From Euglena gracilis (Eukaryota; Euglenida; Euglenophyceae; Euglenales), in NCBI GenBank assembly GCA_039621445.1, contig CP154956.1:81526474-81590473 (forward strand): 64,000 bases of DNA, read 5' to 3'. A model generated the notes under the pieces. The model was not told the DNA's origin. It worked only from the letters and a program-made list of their open reading frames with translations, and did no database searches. The stretch's first letter is position 1. Every line of letters begins with the position of its first letter. Positions 26,601 to 36,900 of this stretch are shown here, piece by piece. Position numbers and translations under genes: made by a program.

Positions 26601-28498
26601 CTGACGACTTGAATATGACTATTATTATTGTGGTGTTTTTGTAATTGTTCATTTTTAGAAGATATTTTTTCCATGCATTAATTAATGTCAAAAAACACAC
26701 GTTGTTTCTGGAAAGCTGTGCCCCCATTTTTTTAAAAAAAATCTGCCGGGGACCATTGCCTTTTGGGATACGTCTGATTTTCACGACATACTCTTCATTG
26801 ATTTTGTTTTCTATTCATTTGTTCGCCCCATCACTCGCTCGCTCATTCATTCGTTAGTTCATTCATTCAAACTAGGAGACACATGTACAATTTTGGGAGG
26901 CATCTTTACATTCGTCAAACCCAATGGAAAAGGGTGGTAGGTCATAGGAGGAAGGGTGGCCGTTGGTTGGGTCGAGGCCAGCCGCAGCCGACTGTGGCCC
27001 AACCAAAATTGTGTTTTGGTTTCGGCCACCCAACCACAAAAGATCCAGCAACCGAAGAAGAACTGCATCGCACAATAGCGGGAAAAATTGGCCCCTACAG
27101 GGTGCCAGCTACCCCAAAGAGCCGCCTAACCAGGGTTGATACGCATGGGGGGACCCTCGCTCGGCGCCTTCGGCGCCTCGTTCGAATCCCCCCATGTTTT
27201 TAACTCTAGTTGGACGGCTCTTTGGGTTCGCTGAGTACCCTAACCCTCCTCCATCCTATAACCCCCCCCCCCCGGGCCCGACCACCAAACCGGGACCTAT
27301 ACCCCCCCCCCGCAAGGCCAGCCATGAACCGGAGAGCAGGAAAAGAGAATCCGCATCTCACTCGAAATGGCACATTTCCAAGGTGAGAAATGCTTCTGCT
27401 GAACGCAGGAAGCAGTCCAAGGATCCTTGCTTTCATTTTTTCTGCTTCCCCCTCATCCAGCACGTAGAAAAGAGTCATTAAATGTGGGCCGCGTGGTCAA
27501 GGTCCAACGGTTCTTGGCTGGACCACCAAACCGGGACCTATAACCCCCCCCCTCGGGCCGACAACCAAACCGGATCCTATTACCCCCCCCCCCCCGGGGG
27601 TTATAGGTGGGGGGAGTTTAGAGGCCAATATAACAACGTTGAGCGAGAAGGGTTCAACTGTTTGCATGAGAATCCTAACCCTACTCCTTCAAATAACGTC
27701 ATAAAATCTTTTTTTGTGATCACCCTCTCCTTGCAGTTTGGTTGGGGCTGCGGCCTGCCGTGGCCGACCGCTGCCCCAACCAAAAAAAAAGTTTGGTTGG
27801 GCCGCAGCCGGCCACGGCCCAACCAAACTAAAATTTTGACAGCCAAATTTTGCCGTGGTTGGGCCGCGGCCCAACCAAAATCCTATTTGGTTGGTTGGCG
27901 GCCGGCCGCAGCCTGCTGCAGCCGGCCGCGGCACCTACCTCCCACAAACCTACCTCTCGTGACATCCCACCCCAATGGAAAAGACAGAGTGCAAATACAT
28001 AGCACAAAAGTTCAGATGTGGAATCTGAATCCCAAAGCTGCGACCTGAAAACAATTAATGATATTCAATCAGTTCTGACGCCGTCATAATGCAAACAAGC
28101 AAAGATAAAAAGATATAAAAAAAAGGCCTGGTGGGGGGTCAGATCCCCCTCCACCCACCATGGCTACCACTCAAAGAAAATTCCTTCGGCGTCGAAGGCG
28201 TTAAAGGAAAATTTTGACCTAAAAACCGGCGCCCCTGGAAATACGGGCAGGGGAGGTGGGGGGGGGGTCGGACCCCCCAACCACCAGGATGGGGGGGGGG
28301 TCGACCTCCCCACCACTTCAGGGATTCTCGCAAAGCCCTGGGGGTGGGACAGCCAGGCACCTTCGCGTCCCTCTCCCGCGCCTTCTTCTCCTCGTCGGTC
28401 ACGCTGGGGGCGATGTAGATGCACTCCTTGATGAGCCGCTCGTTGATGACGTTGTACTTCGCCGCGTCCAGCCGGGGGCCGCTGTCCTTGGCCAGCAT
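16973..28498 (-). CDS. DRC3: Dynein regulatory complex subunit 3 (LRRC48 family)
   Basis: Leucine-rich-repeat plus coiled-coil subunit of the nexin-dynein regulatory complex, which links outer doublets and controls axonemal dynein. Exons (minus): 28498-28361 (start Met, [15 protein letters not shown]); 26571-26398 (LRRs, [17 protein letters not shown]); 25533-25466 ([16 protein letters not shown]); 25034 to about 24990; about 24201-24141; 24020-23951; 23421 to about 23386; 23067-22945; 22243-22166; 21866-21796; 21163-20982; 20306 to about 20238; about 19727-19620; 18895-18779; 18222-18133; 17724-17648; 17340-17284; 17063-16973 (stop). Family landmarks appear in order: the LRRs, the NPL...[13 protein letters not shown] cap, the [12 protein letters not shown] block, the long coiled coil and the RNRVTEIN motif near the end. 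One small LRR exon between 24990 and 24201 was not located. Eleven or so introns are GT-AG; those after the exons at 25533, 24020, 23421, 20306, 17724 and 17340 are nonconventional. It implies a motile 9+2 flagellum. Confidence 0.9.
17064..17283 (-). other. Nonconventional intron 17 of DRC3
   Basis: The intron begins ACA-CAGGGCGGGGCC and ends GGCCCTTCCCTG-CGTCG. The ends are complementary at 10 of 12 positions, with CAG at +4 and CTG at -8. The resulting join gives NRNRVTEINMY, which aligns without gaps with the human NRKRVKEINQY as I recall it. No AG precedes the exon. Confidence 0.8.
17341..17647 (-). other. Nonconventional intron 16 of DRC3
   Basis: The ends CAGGCCCCACC and GGTGGGGCCTG are perfectly complementary over 11 bases, with CAG at +4 and CTG at -8. 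Splicing there gives an in-phase ALDELYHQHL. The flanks are similar (ACGAGGGC and TCGGGGCT, 6 of 8), as expected for a worn target duplication. Confidence 0.8.
18607..18714. repeat. (CA)n(TC)n microsatellite
   Basis: A CA/CG run is followed by a perfect (TC)n run of over 50 bases, in the DRC3 intron between the 18895-18779 and 18222-18133 exons. Confidence 0.97.
20706..20969 (-). repeat. Short element, AGTCTTGGACCC family
   Basis: Read on the minus strand it starts CAGGGG, polyT, CTAGTCTTGGACCC. It then has a G/C-rich arm, GGGATATGATTTTCGG, the GC hairpin, TTTTGAAAAGGTGCTATTTT, and an arm ending GTGTGTGGGTCC. The same core appears at about 22700-22869, 32459-32694 and 56234-56530. It sits 13 bases inside the DRC3 intron after the 21163-20982 exon. 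Confidence 0.7.
22340..22869. repeat. Nested pair of polyT/GC-arm elements
   Basis: The left end CAGGTG-polyT-AAAAGACTGGGG and the right end CCACGACT-polyA-CCCCTG are those of the AGTCTTGGACCC family. The middle (22500-22640) carries TGCCTGCC...CCTAGCACC blocks shared with 51540-51790 and 54530-54750. Flanking 8-mers do not match, so at least two insertions are probably superposed. It lies in a DRC3 GT-AG intron. Confidence 0.55.
23068..23385 (-). mobile_element. CCAGTCAGTCACT-family element filling a whole DRC3 intron
   Basis: The intron between the 12-codon exon at 23421-23386 and the exon at 23067-22945 consists of this element alone. CAATTG lies on both sides, and the ends are CTTAAGCACTGACC and GGTCGGTAAG. 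Inside are four copies of AACCAGTCAGTCACT or AACCAGCCAGTCAC, G/C arms and the GC hairpin at 23242. A second copy with the same layout lies at 43770-44070 and a fragment at 28905-29005. Confidence 0.7.
23483..23637. repeat. (TG)n microsatellite
   Basis: TG run with GGTG interruptions, within a nonconventional DRC3 intron. Confidence 0.97.
25035..25465 (-). other. Nonconventional intron 3 of DRC3 (within the LRR domain)
   Basis: The 5' end is ACT-CAGGCAA and the 3' end is TTGCCTG-CTGGC: seven complementary bases, CAG at +4, CTG at -8. The join gives DLTLYSNSIS, a normal LRR continuation. An apparent GC donor (CAG|GCAAGG) exists, but no AG acceptor restores the frame. Confidence 0.75.
25680..26085. 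repeat. AATGCGCAAAAA-type low-complexity region
   Basis: Short A-rich units with ATGCGC or ATGCAAAA recur here, at 19020-19510 and at 29225-29625. No coding potential; intronic in DRC3. Confidence 0.7.
26940..27960. repeat. TTGGTTGGGCCGCGGCC palindromic repeats
   Basis: At least six copies of GGTTGGGCCGCGGCCCAACC-like palindromes and their derivatives occur at 26965-27020 and 27735-27930, with polyC blocks following AACCGGGACCTATA (27285, 27530, 27570). This fills most of the first DRC3 intron. No exon was seen in it. Confidence 0.65.
28100..28345. repeat. GTCGACCCCC-family element
   Basis: Its pattern of a GGTGGG/CCCACC arm, an AAAATTTTGACCT segment with a GGCGTCGAAGGCG hairpin, a TCGGCGCC block, a polyG-GTCGACC arm and CAGGGATTCTCG is repeated at 28630-28880, and in diverged form at 17380-17580 and 63760-63990. 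Confidence 0.6.
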
Positions 28499-30670
28499 CG
28501 CGCCGCCCCCACCGCGGTTGGCCCAGAGGGAGGCTGTGAGAGTGCGAGAGGCGTCGCCGGGGTGTCCGGCTTGGGGGGAGGGGGGTTATGGCCTGACCAT
28601 TACTGACCCCAAGGCTGTACAGGAAGGCCTAGTGGGGGGGGGGGTTGGCACCCCCACTCGGCAGGAGGGGGGTGGCGGACAATGGTGGGACCCCCCCACC
28701 CACCATTGCAAGCCCAAGGAAAAACTCCTTCGGCGCCGAAAGAAAATTTTGCCCTCAAAATCGGCGCCCCGGAAACACAGGAAGAGGTGGGGGGGGTCGG
28801 GATGGGGATGGGGGGGGGGGGTCGACCCCCCCCCCACCTGTGGGTTTCAGGGATTCTCGTACAGCCCTGACCGACCCCCGACCAACGGGACGGGAGGGGG
28901 GCCAAATTCGACTTTTTAAAAACCAGTCAGTTGCTTTTTTTGTAAACCAGTCACCCACTTCCTACTCACTGGGGGGGGGGGGGGCGGGGTCACACAGCTT
29001 AAGCAATGGCATGGCCATGGCCCAAGGTCTGTGAGACCCCCCCCAAAAAGTGGCATATTAACACCGACAAAGCTTGCTGTGGGGACACCCGAGGCTTTAT
29101 CCCAGCCTGGTCCTGGCAGCTTCTGAGCAAAGGCAGGGGATATGAACCCCCTTTCAATGCAAAAAGGATTCGCCCAGGAGCCACTTCAAAGCAGGGGGGG
29201 GGAAATGCAACTGGGCCCTTCAAATTATGCAAGTCAAAAAAATGCAAAAAAATGCAAAAAAAATGCAAAAAAAATGCAAAAAATGCAACTTGCATGAAAA
29301 ACCTGAGAAAAAGCTGGAATATAACAGAGCTTTGCTGCCTAAGATCAAAAAAATTTCCAGGGCAAAATATTTTATGCAAAAAAATGCAAAAAAATGCAAA
29401 AAAATCCATAAATATGGCAATCAACAACAAAAAATTTTTCCAGGGCAAAATATTTTATGTAGAAAATGCAAAAATATGCAAAAAAAATTCAAACATATGG
29501 CAACCAACTACAAAAAATTTTTCCGGGCAAAATATTTTATGCAAAAAAAATGCAAAAAAATGCAAAAAAATGCAAATTTCAGGAAAAGCCGATTATGCAA
29601 AAAAATGCAAATTATGCAAGTTGCATTTTTTCCCACCCCCCTGTTCAAAGACGCCCCCTCCACAGGGAACTGGGGGCTCTCACCTGATAGGTGGGCAAAC
29701 ACAAACACTGGGACTATTTTGTGGAGTATATAGGCATGATCAAAGGGAGTTGAACTGGCATTACTTTTGGGTGGAGACTGACAAGATTTTAGAGTGAATA
29801 TTTGTCAGGATTCTCATAGATTTCAACGTAAGACTATTCTGAAAAAGACATATCAGGAGATTTGGGAAATTCATCACTAACAGAGTTGGTGAAGCAACCT
29901 CTTCAACTATGTCGGGGGAGGGTAGGCTCCTCTCTATTATTTGTCGGCCATTGGCTTTATTGGCTGATATTGGCATAATGCTGCGAGGGAAATGGAACAG
30001 AACGTGCACGCCTGGCACACCGGGACACACAGTGGGTGGGAGTGGCTCGCAGTGCTCTTGGGAAGTCCGGGTCGCAATGCAAACCACAGACCAAACCCCC
30101 GGCTAGGGGTGGCACACTCTCCGGTGTGGCGGAGGGTCGGGGGAGGCCAGGAGGGAGACCGGCTACAGCGGTGGAACAGTCAGGGTGGCATTTGATGGGG
30201 AAAGGGCAGAGGACGGGGAGGAGGAAGGGGGAGGGACCAACAGTGCTGGTGGGTGGACAGGGGCGTCGCTTCACAACCTCCCACGGCGGTAGCAAAGTCA
30301 AAGGCGGAGGGATTTGGTTTGGAAGGAAAGCAAAACGCTGGAGGCTGTAATTGCTGGACCTGGGGTGGAAGCAAAATCTGTTGTACAATAAAAATACAAC
30401 AGATGCTCACAAAAAAAAGATAAAAGGTTGACCTTGACCAACGGTGACCCCACGCTGAGCTGGGCAGCCCATTTTTTGACCCGGTTTTCTCTTCTCCTTT
30501 CATTTTTTTGACGAGATTTGCCTTTGGTAAAGCACAATTCAAGGCAAACATCCACCTAAAGCGAACGCCTGGACAGGAATGAAATGATTGATGGTTGATG
30601 GGGAGGGGAAGGGCGGATCCTGGATTGAGATCCGGAGTGCCCTTGGCTTCGGCGGCCCTCTCTTGGGCAG
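28499..30670. other. Intergenic region between DRC3 start and the EEP gene stop
   Basis: Contains a second GTCGACC-family element (28630-28880), a fragment of the CCAGTCAGTCACT family (28905-29005), and at 29225-29625 an A-rich tract in which a block TTTTTCCAGGGCAAAATATT followed by ATGCAAAA units repeats three times. The DRC3 promoter and the 3' UTR of the downstream-facing gene should lie here, but no motif could be assigned. Confidence 0.6.
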
Positions 30671-33600
30671 TCAGCGGGGGAATTGGAAGAGGGCGGCGAG
30701 GGGGGCGTGGTCCGAGATGCGGTCCTGGTAGCCCGGCGGCCACTGCCCGGCGTTGAAGCCGTCCGGCAAGGCCGCTGCCACGACGCTGGGGCCGGGCACG
30801 CCCACTGCAGCGACGGCGGGTGGGACTTCCAGGCAGAGACTTGTTTTGGGAACGCCGGCCCCCCCCCCCGGGTGGTACTCAGAGATCGACTTCCTGGACG
30901 CAGTACTCACCGGGCCACGGCCCCAGCTCGACGCCAACCCCGCCCCAGCCCGCACCCCCTCCCCCTGGGTCACACCTTAAACACCTCTCTCCTGCGAGGT
31001 GCCGTGACGTTGGGGGGAGTGCTTCTGCTCAGGGGAGGGAGCAAAAATCCAGAGCACCCTGAACAAAAGGAAAGACCTGACTGATTGGCGGGTAAATGAA
31101 AAACCGGGGGGGGGGGGACTGGGCATCGGTCACTTTGAAAATGAATGTTTGCAGGGTTAAATGCCATCAATTATCCACCTTCCCGATCCAAGCTCGTACA
31201 ATGCTTATTGGAGTGAGTGAGAGTTCTATGGCCGGCCCGTCCAATATCCTTTGGATTAGGTCCTGTCCGCATGGGGCAGCGCAGGGGCCGGTATCGCTGC
31301 CGACCTGATGGTGGGTCACCCAGAAAGGCTTGACATTTGCCCTTACTAGAAGATTTGTCCACATTGGGTAATCCTCAAGAACGCTAAACCAAGGTTGTAA
31401 GATGGTTCAGCAAGGCAGGCATTGGCTGCCGCAATCTCACCCAACCGAGCCCTGTGTAGGTGGTGGCCGTTGCGGCCGCCAGGTACTCCGGCACCTTCCA
31501 GCCACAGATTCACTTGGAGACCCCCCCCTGGAAGGCAATTTTCCCAATTAACCATCCGCACCCACCAGACTGGACCCCCTCCCCCCCAAGGGGTGCCAGT
31601 CTGGCCTGGCTGCTGGCTGGGCTGGAAGAATTCTATCGCTGAATTTTGGTTTTTTTGAGGGGGGTTGATTCTGGGTGGGTGGGTGGGTGGGAGGTGGTGG
31701 GTCGACTCCCAACCCCCTGGAGGTTATGTGTCCCAATCCACCCACACTCAAAAATCCCCAGCCCCGGGGTTGGGGGGTCACTTAAACCCCCCCCCAAAAA
31801 TAAGACCCCCCCCAAAAATAAGACCCCCCCCAAAAATAAGACCCCCCCTGGGCCGATCGAGCAAAAATCCAAAATAAGACCCCCCCCATAAATAACACCC
31901 CCCTTGACGGCGCGAAGCGCCGGGGACAGTGAAAATTTTCCCTGAAAAATTACCAAAATCCCCAATTTCATGCACAAAAATGATGAAATTTCAAAAAATT
32001 TCAGGTTTTTGAAGTGGAAAAAAAAGGGTAAATGTCAAATTAAGCCAATTTACACATGGCGCGAAGCGCCGAAGGAAAAATTTAGCACTCTCGGGAACCT
32101 GAAAAATGGTGTTTTTTCGGGCCCGGGTCGGTCAAGAAAAAATCCAAAAATAAGACCCCCCCAAAAAATAAGACCCCCCCTGGAGGCTTCCAGCAACGGA
32201 CCCAAAATTATTTTTGGGGGGGGGTTAGCCACTCTGGCTAAGTGACTCTGCGCCTCCAGTCCATGCTGCGCAGCGCCTCGACTGCCTCCGGGATGTTGAA
32301 CGTGAGAGCGAGGTCCGCCGCCGTGAGGCGGCCGTCCCCGTCCCGGTCGCACGCCTGGGCCAGCTCCTTGATCTCGTGGGCGAGCAGGCCGGCGGAGTGG
32401 CGGCACGGCCGCCCCGCTGTGACACACGATGAACCACGGAACGCCCCGATGCGGGGATCATTTTTTTTTTAAAAGACCGGGGGACACCCTCCCCTGGGGG
32501 GCCCCCCCAGGGGTGGGCCAGGGGACCCACCCACTTTCCGCCGAAAATGGCCCAAAATCGCGAAAAAATGTGAAAATAGCACCTTTTCAAAAAATTTTGG
32601 CGCCTTCGGCACCGAAAAGTATATCCCCCCCCCGAGGGAGGCTGGACCCACCCACCCTACCCTCCCGGGGGGTCCACAACTAAAAAAACACCTGGTGGGG
32701 ATGGGCGTGTCCATCATGCAGTTGCATCTTCAAGCCACCCCCCCTCCCCTGCTGCCCCGAAGGTCTCATGTCCCCAGTGCAGCGTCCTCGATTAAAGACA
32801 AAAAATGACAAATTGTCTGCAGGCGCCTCTGCCGATGCATTTATGATCCAAGCGAGGTTCCAAATCCCTCCCAAAAGAATCGCCGACGACTCATTTCCAC
32901 CTGGCACAGATGTCAAAGCGCTGATTTAAGCTGTTTGTTGACAAATAAAATCGGACTCCCCCAACCGAGTTAACCCCCACAAAAAATAAGGTCCTCCCCC
33001 CAAAAATATGATCCCCCCAAATATAAGGCCGCCCGCCGTGGGCCAATCGAGAATCCAAAAAATAAGCCCCCCCCTCTGACGGCGAAAAAGTTTGGCAGAG
33101 ACGGTGAAAACGTTCCCTGGAAAAATACCAAACCTCCCAATTTCAGACGCACAAAATGATGAAATTTCAAAAAGTTGGGATTTTAAATACCCAAAAAACA
33201 TCGTAAATTTCTAAGTAAAAGACATGGCGCAAAGCAAAAAGAAAAAAATTAATTTTTCTTGGGAACCCAAAACAAAAAACAGATGATTTTTTTTCGGCCC
33301 GGGTCGGTCAAAAAAAATCCAAAGTACCCCCCCAAAATCAGGCAATTTCCAGCACCGGACCCAAATATAATTCCTGGGTTTTATTTTGGGGGGGTTATTT
33401 GCTTTTTTTTGTGGTGATGGTAGATTATTACGTATCCACCCACTGCATTTTGAAAGCAAGAAATAACTTTTCCTGTAATGATATTTGTTTGGTTTCTTGT
33501 TCACCTCAGGACAAGGGTGACCCATTCGAATCCTGTGAGAGAGGGATACACACGAAGAAGAAAAAAAGGACACTCTGGAACCCCCTCCCAGGGGTGACAG

Positions 33601-33872
33601 CCAAAGGAAGGTTCGGTCCCGTCCCCCCCCCCTGGAAGCCCCAAAGAAGACCCGGGCAGCCCTGGGCCGGGCCCCGTCAGGCCGAGCCGCACAATGCCCT
33701 CCGCGAAGTCGGTGTACGACGCCCAGCCCCGCCCCAGCCGGTCGAAGAACGGCAGCACGGCGGCCTGGTCCCGGAGCCCCTCCCTGGCAGAGTTGGGCGA
33801 GCGGGCCAAGAAAACACTGAAGAGGTGTTCCCCATAACAAGGGTGCCCACACAGGGTGGTTGAAGGCTGTTT

Positions 33873-33969
<97 letters not shown>

Positions 33970-36900
33970 CCACACACCCACCCATCCACCCACCCGCACG
34001 CACACACGCGCGCGCACACACGCAAACGTACAAGTGTGCACACAGCACACACAATAAATCCGGCAGGAAAAAAATTGAAAGCAGGGGTCCTAGTTGCCCA
34101 GCTCTGTTCCTGGCTGATGAGCTGGGTGGTGACGGAGGCACATGCCGACAGGCGCCAGTCTGCAGAAAGGCTGCCCAGCTGGGAGGACGGGTTGAGGAGC
34201 CAGATGCAGTCCACCCCGACCGTCTTCCCCTTGTGGGTTGGCACGGGGGCCCGTCACGCCGCAGACAAATCTCCTGAGTCATTGGGATCATCCGAAATAG
34301 CCCCAGGACCATCACAGCCTTTTTGGCAGGACCCTGATAGGCTCTCAGACACATCCATTTCCCGGGCTAGGTCTGCCTGGTTAGGTCTGCCTGGTTACGC
34401 GTTACCTGTGTGGACGGACACACACAACGCGTAACCTGTGTGTTAACTAACTAGTGGAAACTAACTAATGTTAACTAACTGTGCTAACGTGCAAGTGTGG
34501 TGTGTGGACGGACAAGGTACGAGCATACCTCAGGTTCAAACTCCAAAATCAGTTGCCCATTGCAAAAAATTCGACTGTGAGTACCCCCCCCCCTGTCCAA
34601 CGACCACCAAATATCGCTACTGACCCGGGGGGGGGGGGTCGCTATTTTGGCCTACTGACCGGCAGGCATTATTATTTTTTAAGGCGCCTTAAAAAACCTT
34701 AAAAAACCTTAAAAAACCTTAAAATTTTTTTTGGAAAAATGCCTTAAAAAACCTTAAAAAACCTTAAAAAACCTTAAAAAAATCACCCCGGGGAAGTTTT
34801 TCTTCCCCGTGATGACCTTAAAAAACCTTAAAATTTTCCCTGGGAATTTTTTTTCTTGCACCAAACAAATAATGGCATGTGTGAAACCCCGCATAAAGCC
34901 AGTCAATGCAGAAGCGGTTGTGAACAAACAATACGAAAACCGGATTGTTTGCCAAGGCTTCTGGCATAGTTCGGTTGGCCTCGGTTCACCAAAAGCTGTG
35001 ACACACAGCCAGAATAAGCAAAGCTTGCAACCACATCTTTCTTGATTTGAATTACTTGAGACATTCTTAGAGGAGTCAACCCAAATTGCTCAAAAGTGCA
35101 ATTGCAGCAAAAGTTGCATGAAAAACAAAAAAAATCCCGATTTGGGACAATTTACTACACTGGAGCAGTTTCCCACACTTGCCACAGCATTTAAAGCAGC
35201 GAAACAGTGCGTTCTCCAATTGAGCGGTGATTCCGCGAATTTTTCCCACTTTCTTGCCCAAGCACGCGAAAGTTTTGGTCCCCGCACTTATGTGCAGCAG
35301 TTGGAAGAAAGACTTTCTCGTTTGGATCAGACACCTTGCCATTGTGGAGAAATTCCTGCTGAATTTGCATGCTTTCACACCCAAAATCTCGAATATCGCA
35401 AAGTAGGATTGAGAATTTGCAACAACAGTGGAAAAATGACACAGTGGATATCCAAACCGCAATCGCGGATTTGCAGACCCGCAATGCGGCAACCCGTGCC
35501 AGGGCAGTCCTTAGGCAAAAAAAAATCCTGTCCCCATACACTTCAACCATAAATTAAGGAAAAGGGGATTTTGGCAGGGGAAATTTTTTTGAAAATTACG
35601 TTGAAAAATGAACCCAATATGCATGGTTGGTTTTTTGATGGAAAATTACATTTTCCCAAAAAAAATCACCAAAATTTTAGGGATGAAAATTGTTAGTTTT
35701 TAGGAGGGGGGTCAAAAAATGCAGGTCAAAAAAATGGGACCAAATTTTGGAACAGTCAAATTTTACTGACATTTTTTCCCTTGGAAATTTTTTGGATTTT
35801 CCGTGGCATTTTTTTTTTGCTTCCAAAATCTCTCAAATTAATTTCTCAAATTAAAATTTTGAGAAATATTGATTTTGACAAAAAAAACTCAAAGATTTCA
35901 GGGTTAAATTTGGTAGTTTTTAGGGGGGGGGGTGGAAAATAACGAAGGTCAAAAAAGGTGGACCAAATTTTGGCACAGTCAAATTTTACTGACACTTTTG
36001 CTCTGTCAAATTTGTTGGATTTTCAATGGCATTTTTCTTGCTTCAAAAACCTCTCAAATTCAAAATTTTGAGAAAATGTTGATTTTTAGGAAGATGTGAA
36101 AATGGGGGTTTGAGGGAGTTTAATGGCCATTTTTTGAGGAAAAAGCACGGGTCAGGGCGGTCCATCAGGGACGGGATTTTTTTTTTTAGTTAACTGCCCC
36201 TTACGGACTGCCCCTCCAGGGCAGTTCTGGACCCGAAATAATTTTTCTGGCGTCTTCGGCGCCGGGTGTTTTTTTTTTGACCCATTTTGGGACCCATATG
36301 CAGGAACCCATAGCTAAAATGGCCTAAAATTCCTAAAATGCCTAAAATGGCAATAACTGTCCCTCATGGACCGCCCTGATCCCATGATTCGCCCGAGGCT
36401 TCTTCCTTGGGCGTTCCGAAGCCACAGGAGTCTGAAGCCATCGGGCCATCTTCGAGGTCTGAGATTTTACCTGAGGAAAAAAATGCCTTAAAAAACCTTA
36501 AAATTTTTTAAAATTCCTCAAAAAACCTTAAAAAACCTTAAAAAACCTTAAAAAACGCCTTAAAATTTTTTGAGAAATCTCGCCTTAAAAAAAAATAATG
36601 CCTGCTGACCGGGGGGGGGGGTCATTAGACAAGACCGGGGTCAAAAAATTTTTCTCCCACTTCGTCCCAAGGTGAACAAAAGGTGAACAAAATGGCCAAA
36701 AATGGTCAAAAGGGGGCAAAAGTGGATAAAAGCAGTCAGATTTGGCTTAAAAATGGCCAAAAATGTGCAAAAATGGCCAGAAGCAGCCAAAAATTGGCAT
36801 AAACGAAGCAAAAATGCATTCAAAGCAGCCAAAAGTGGTTTAAGTTGCCAAATGCAGCCCAGAGTGGCCAAAAGTGGCCAAAAGTGGCCAAAAGTGGTCG

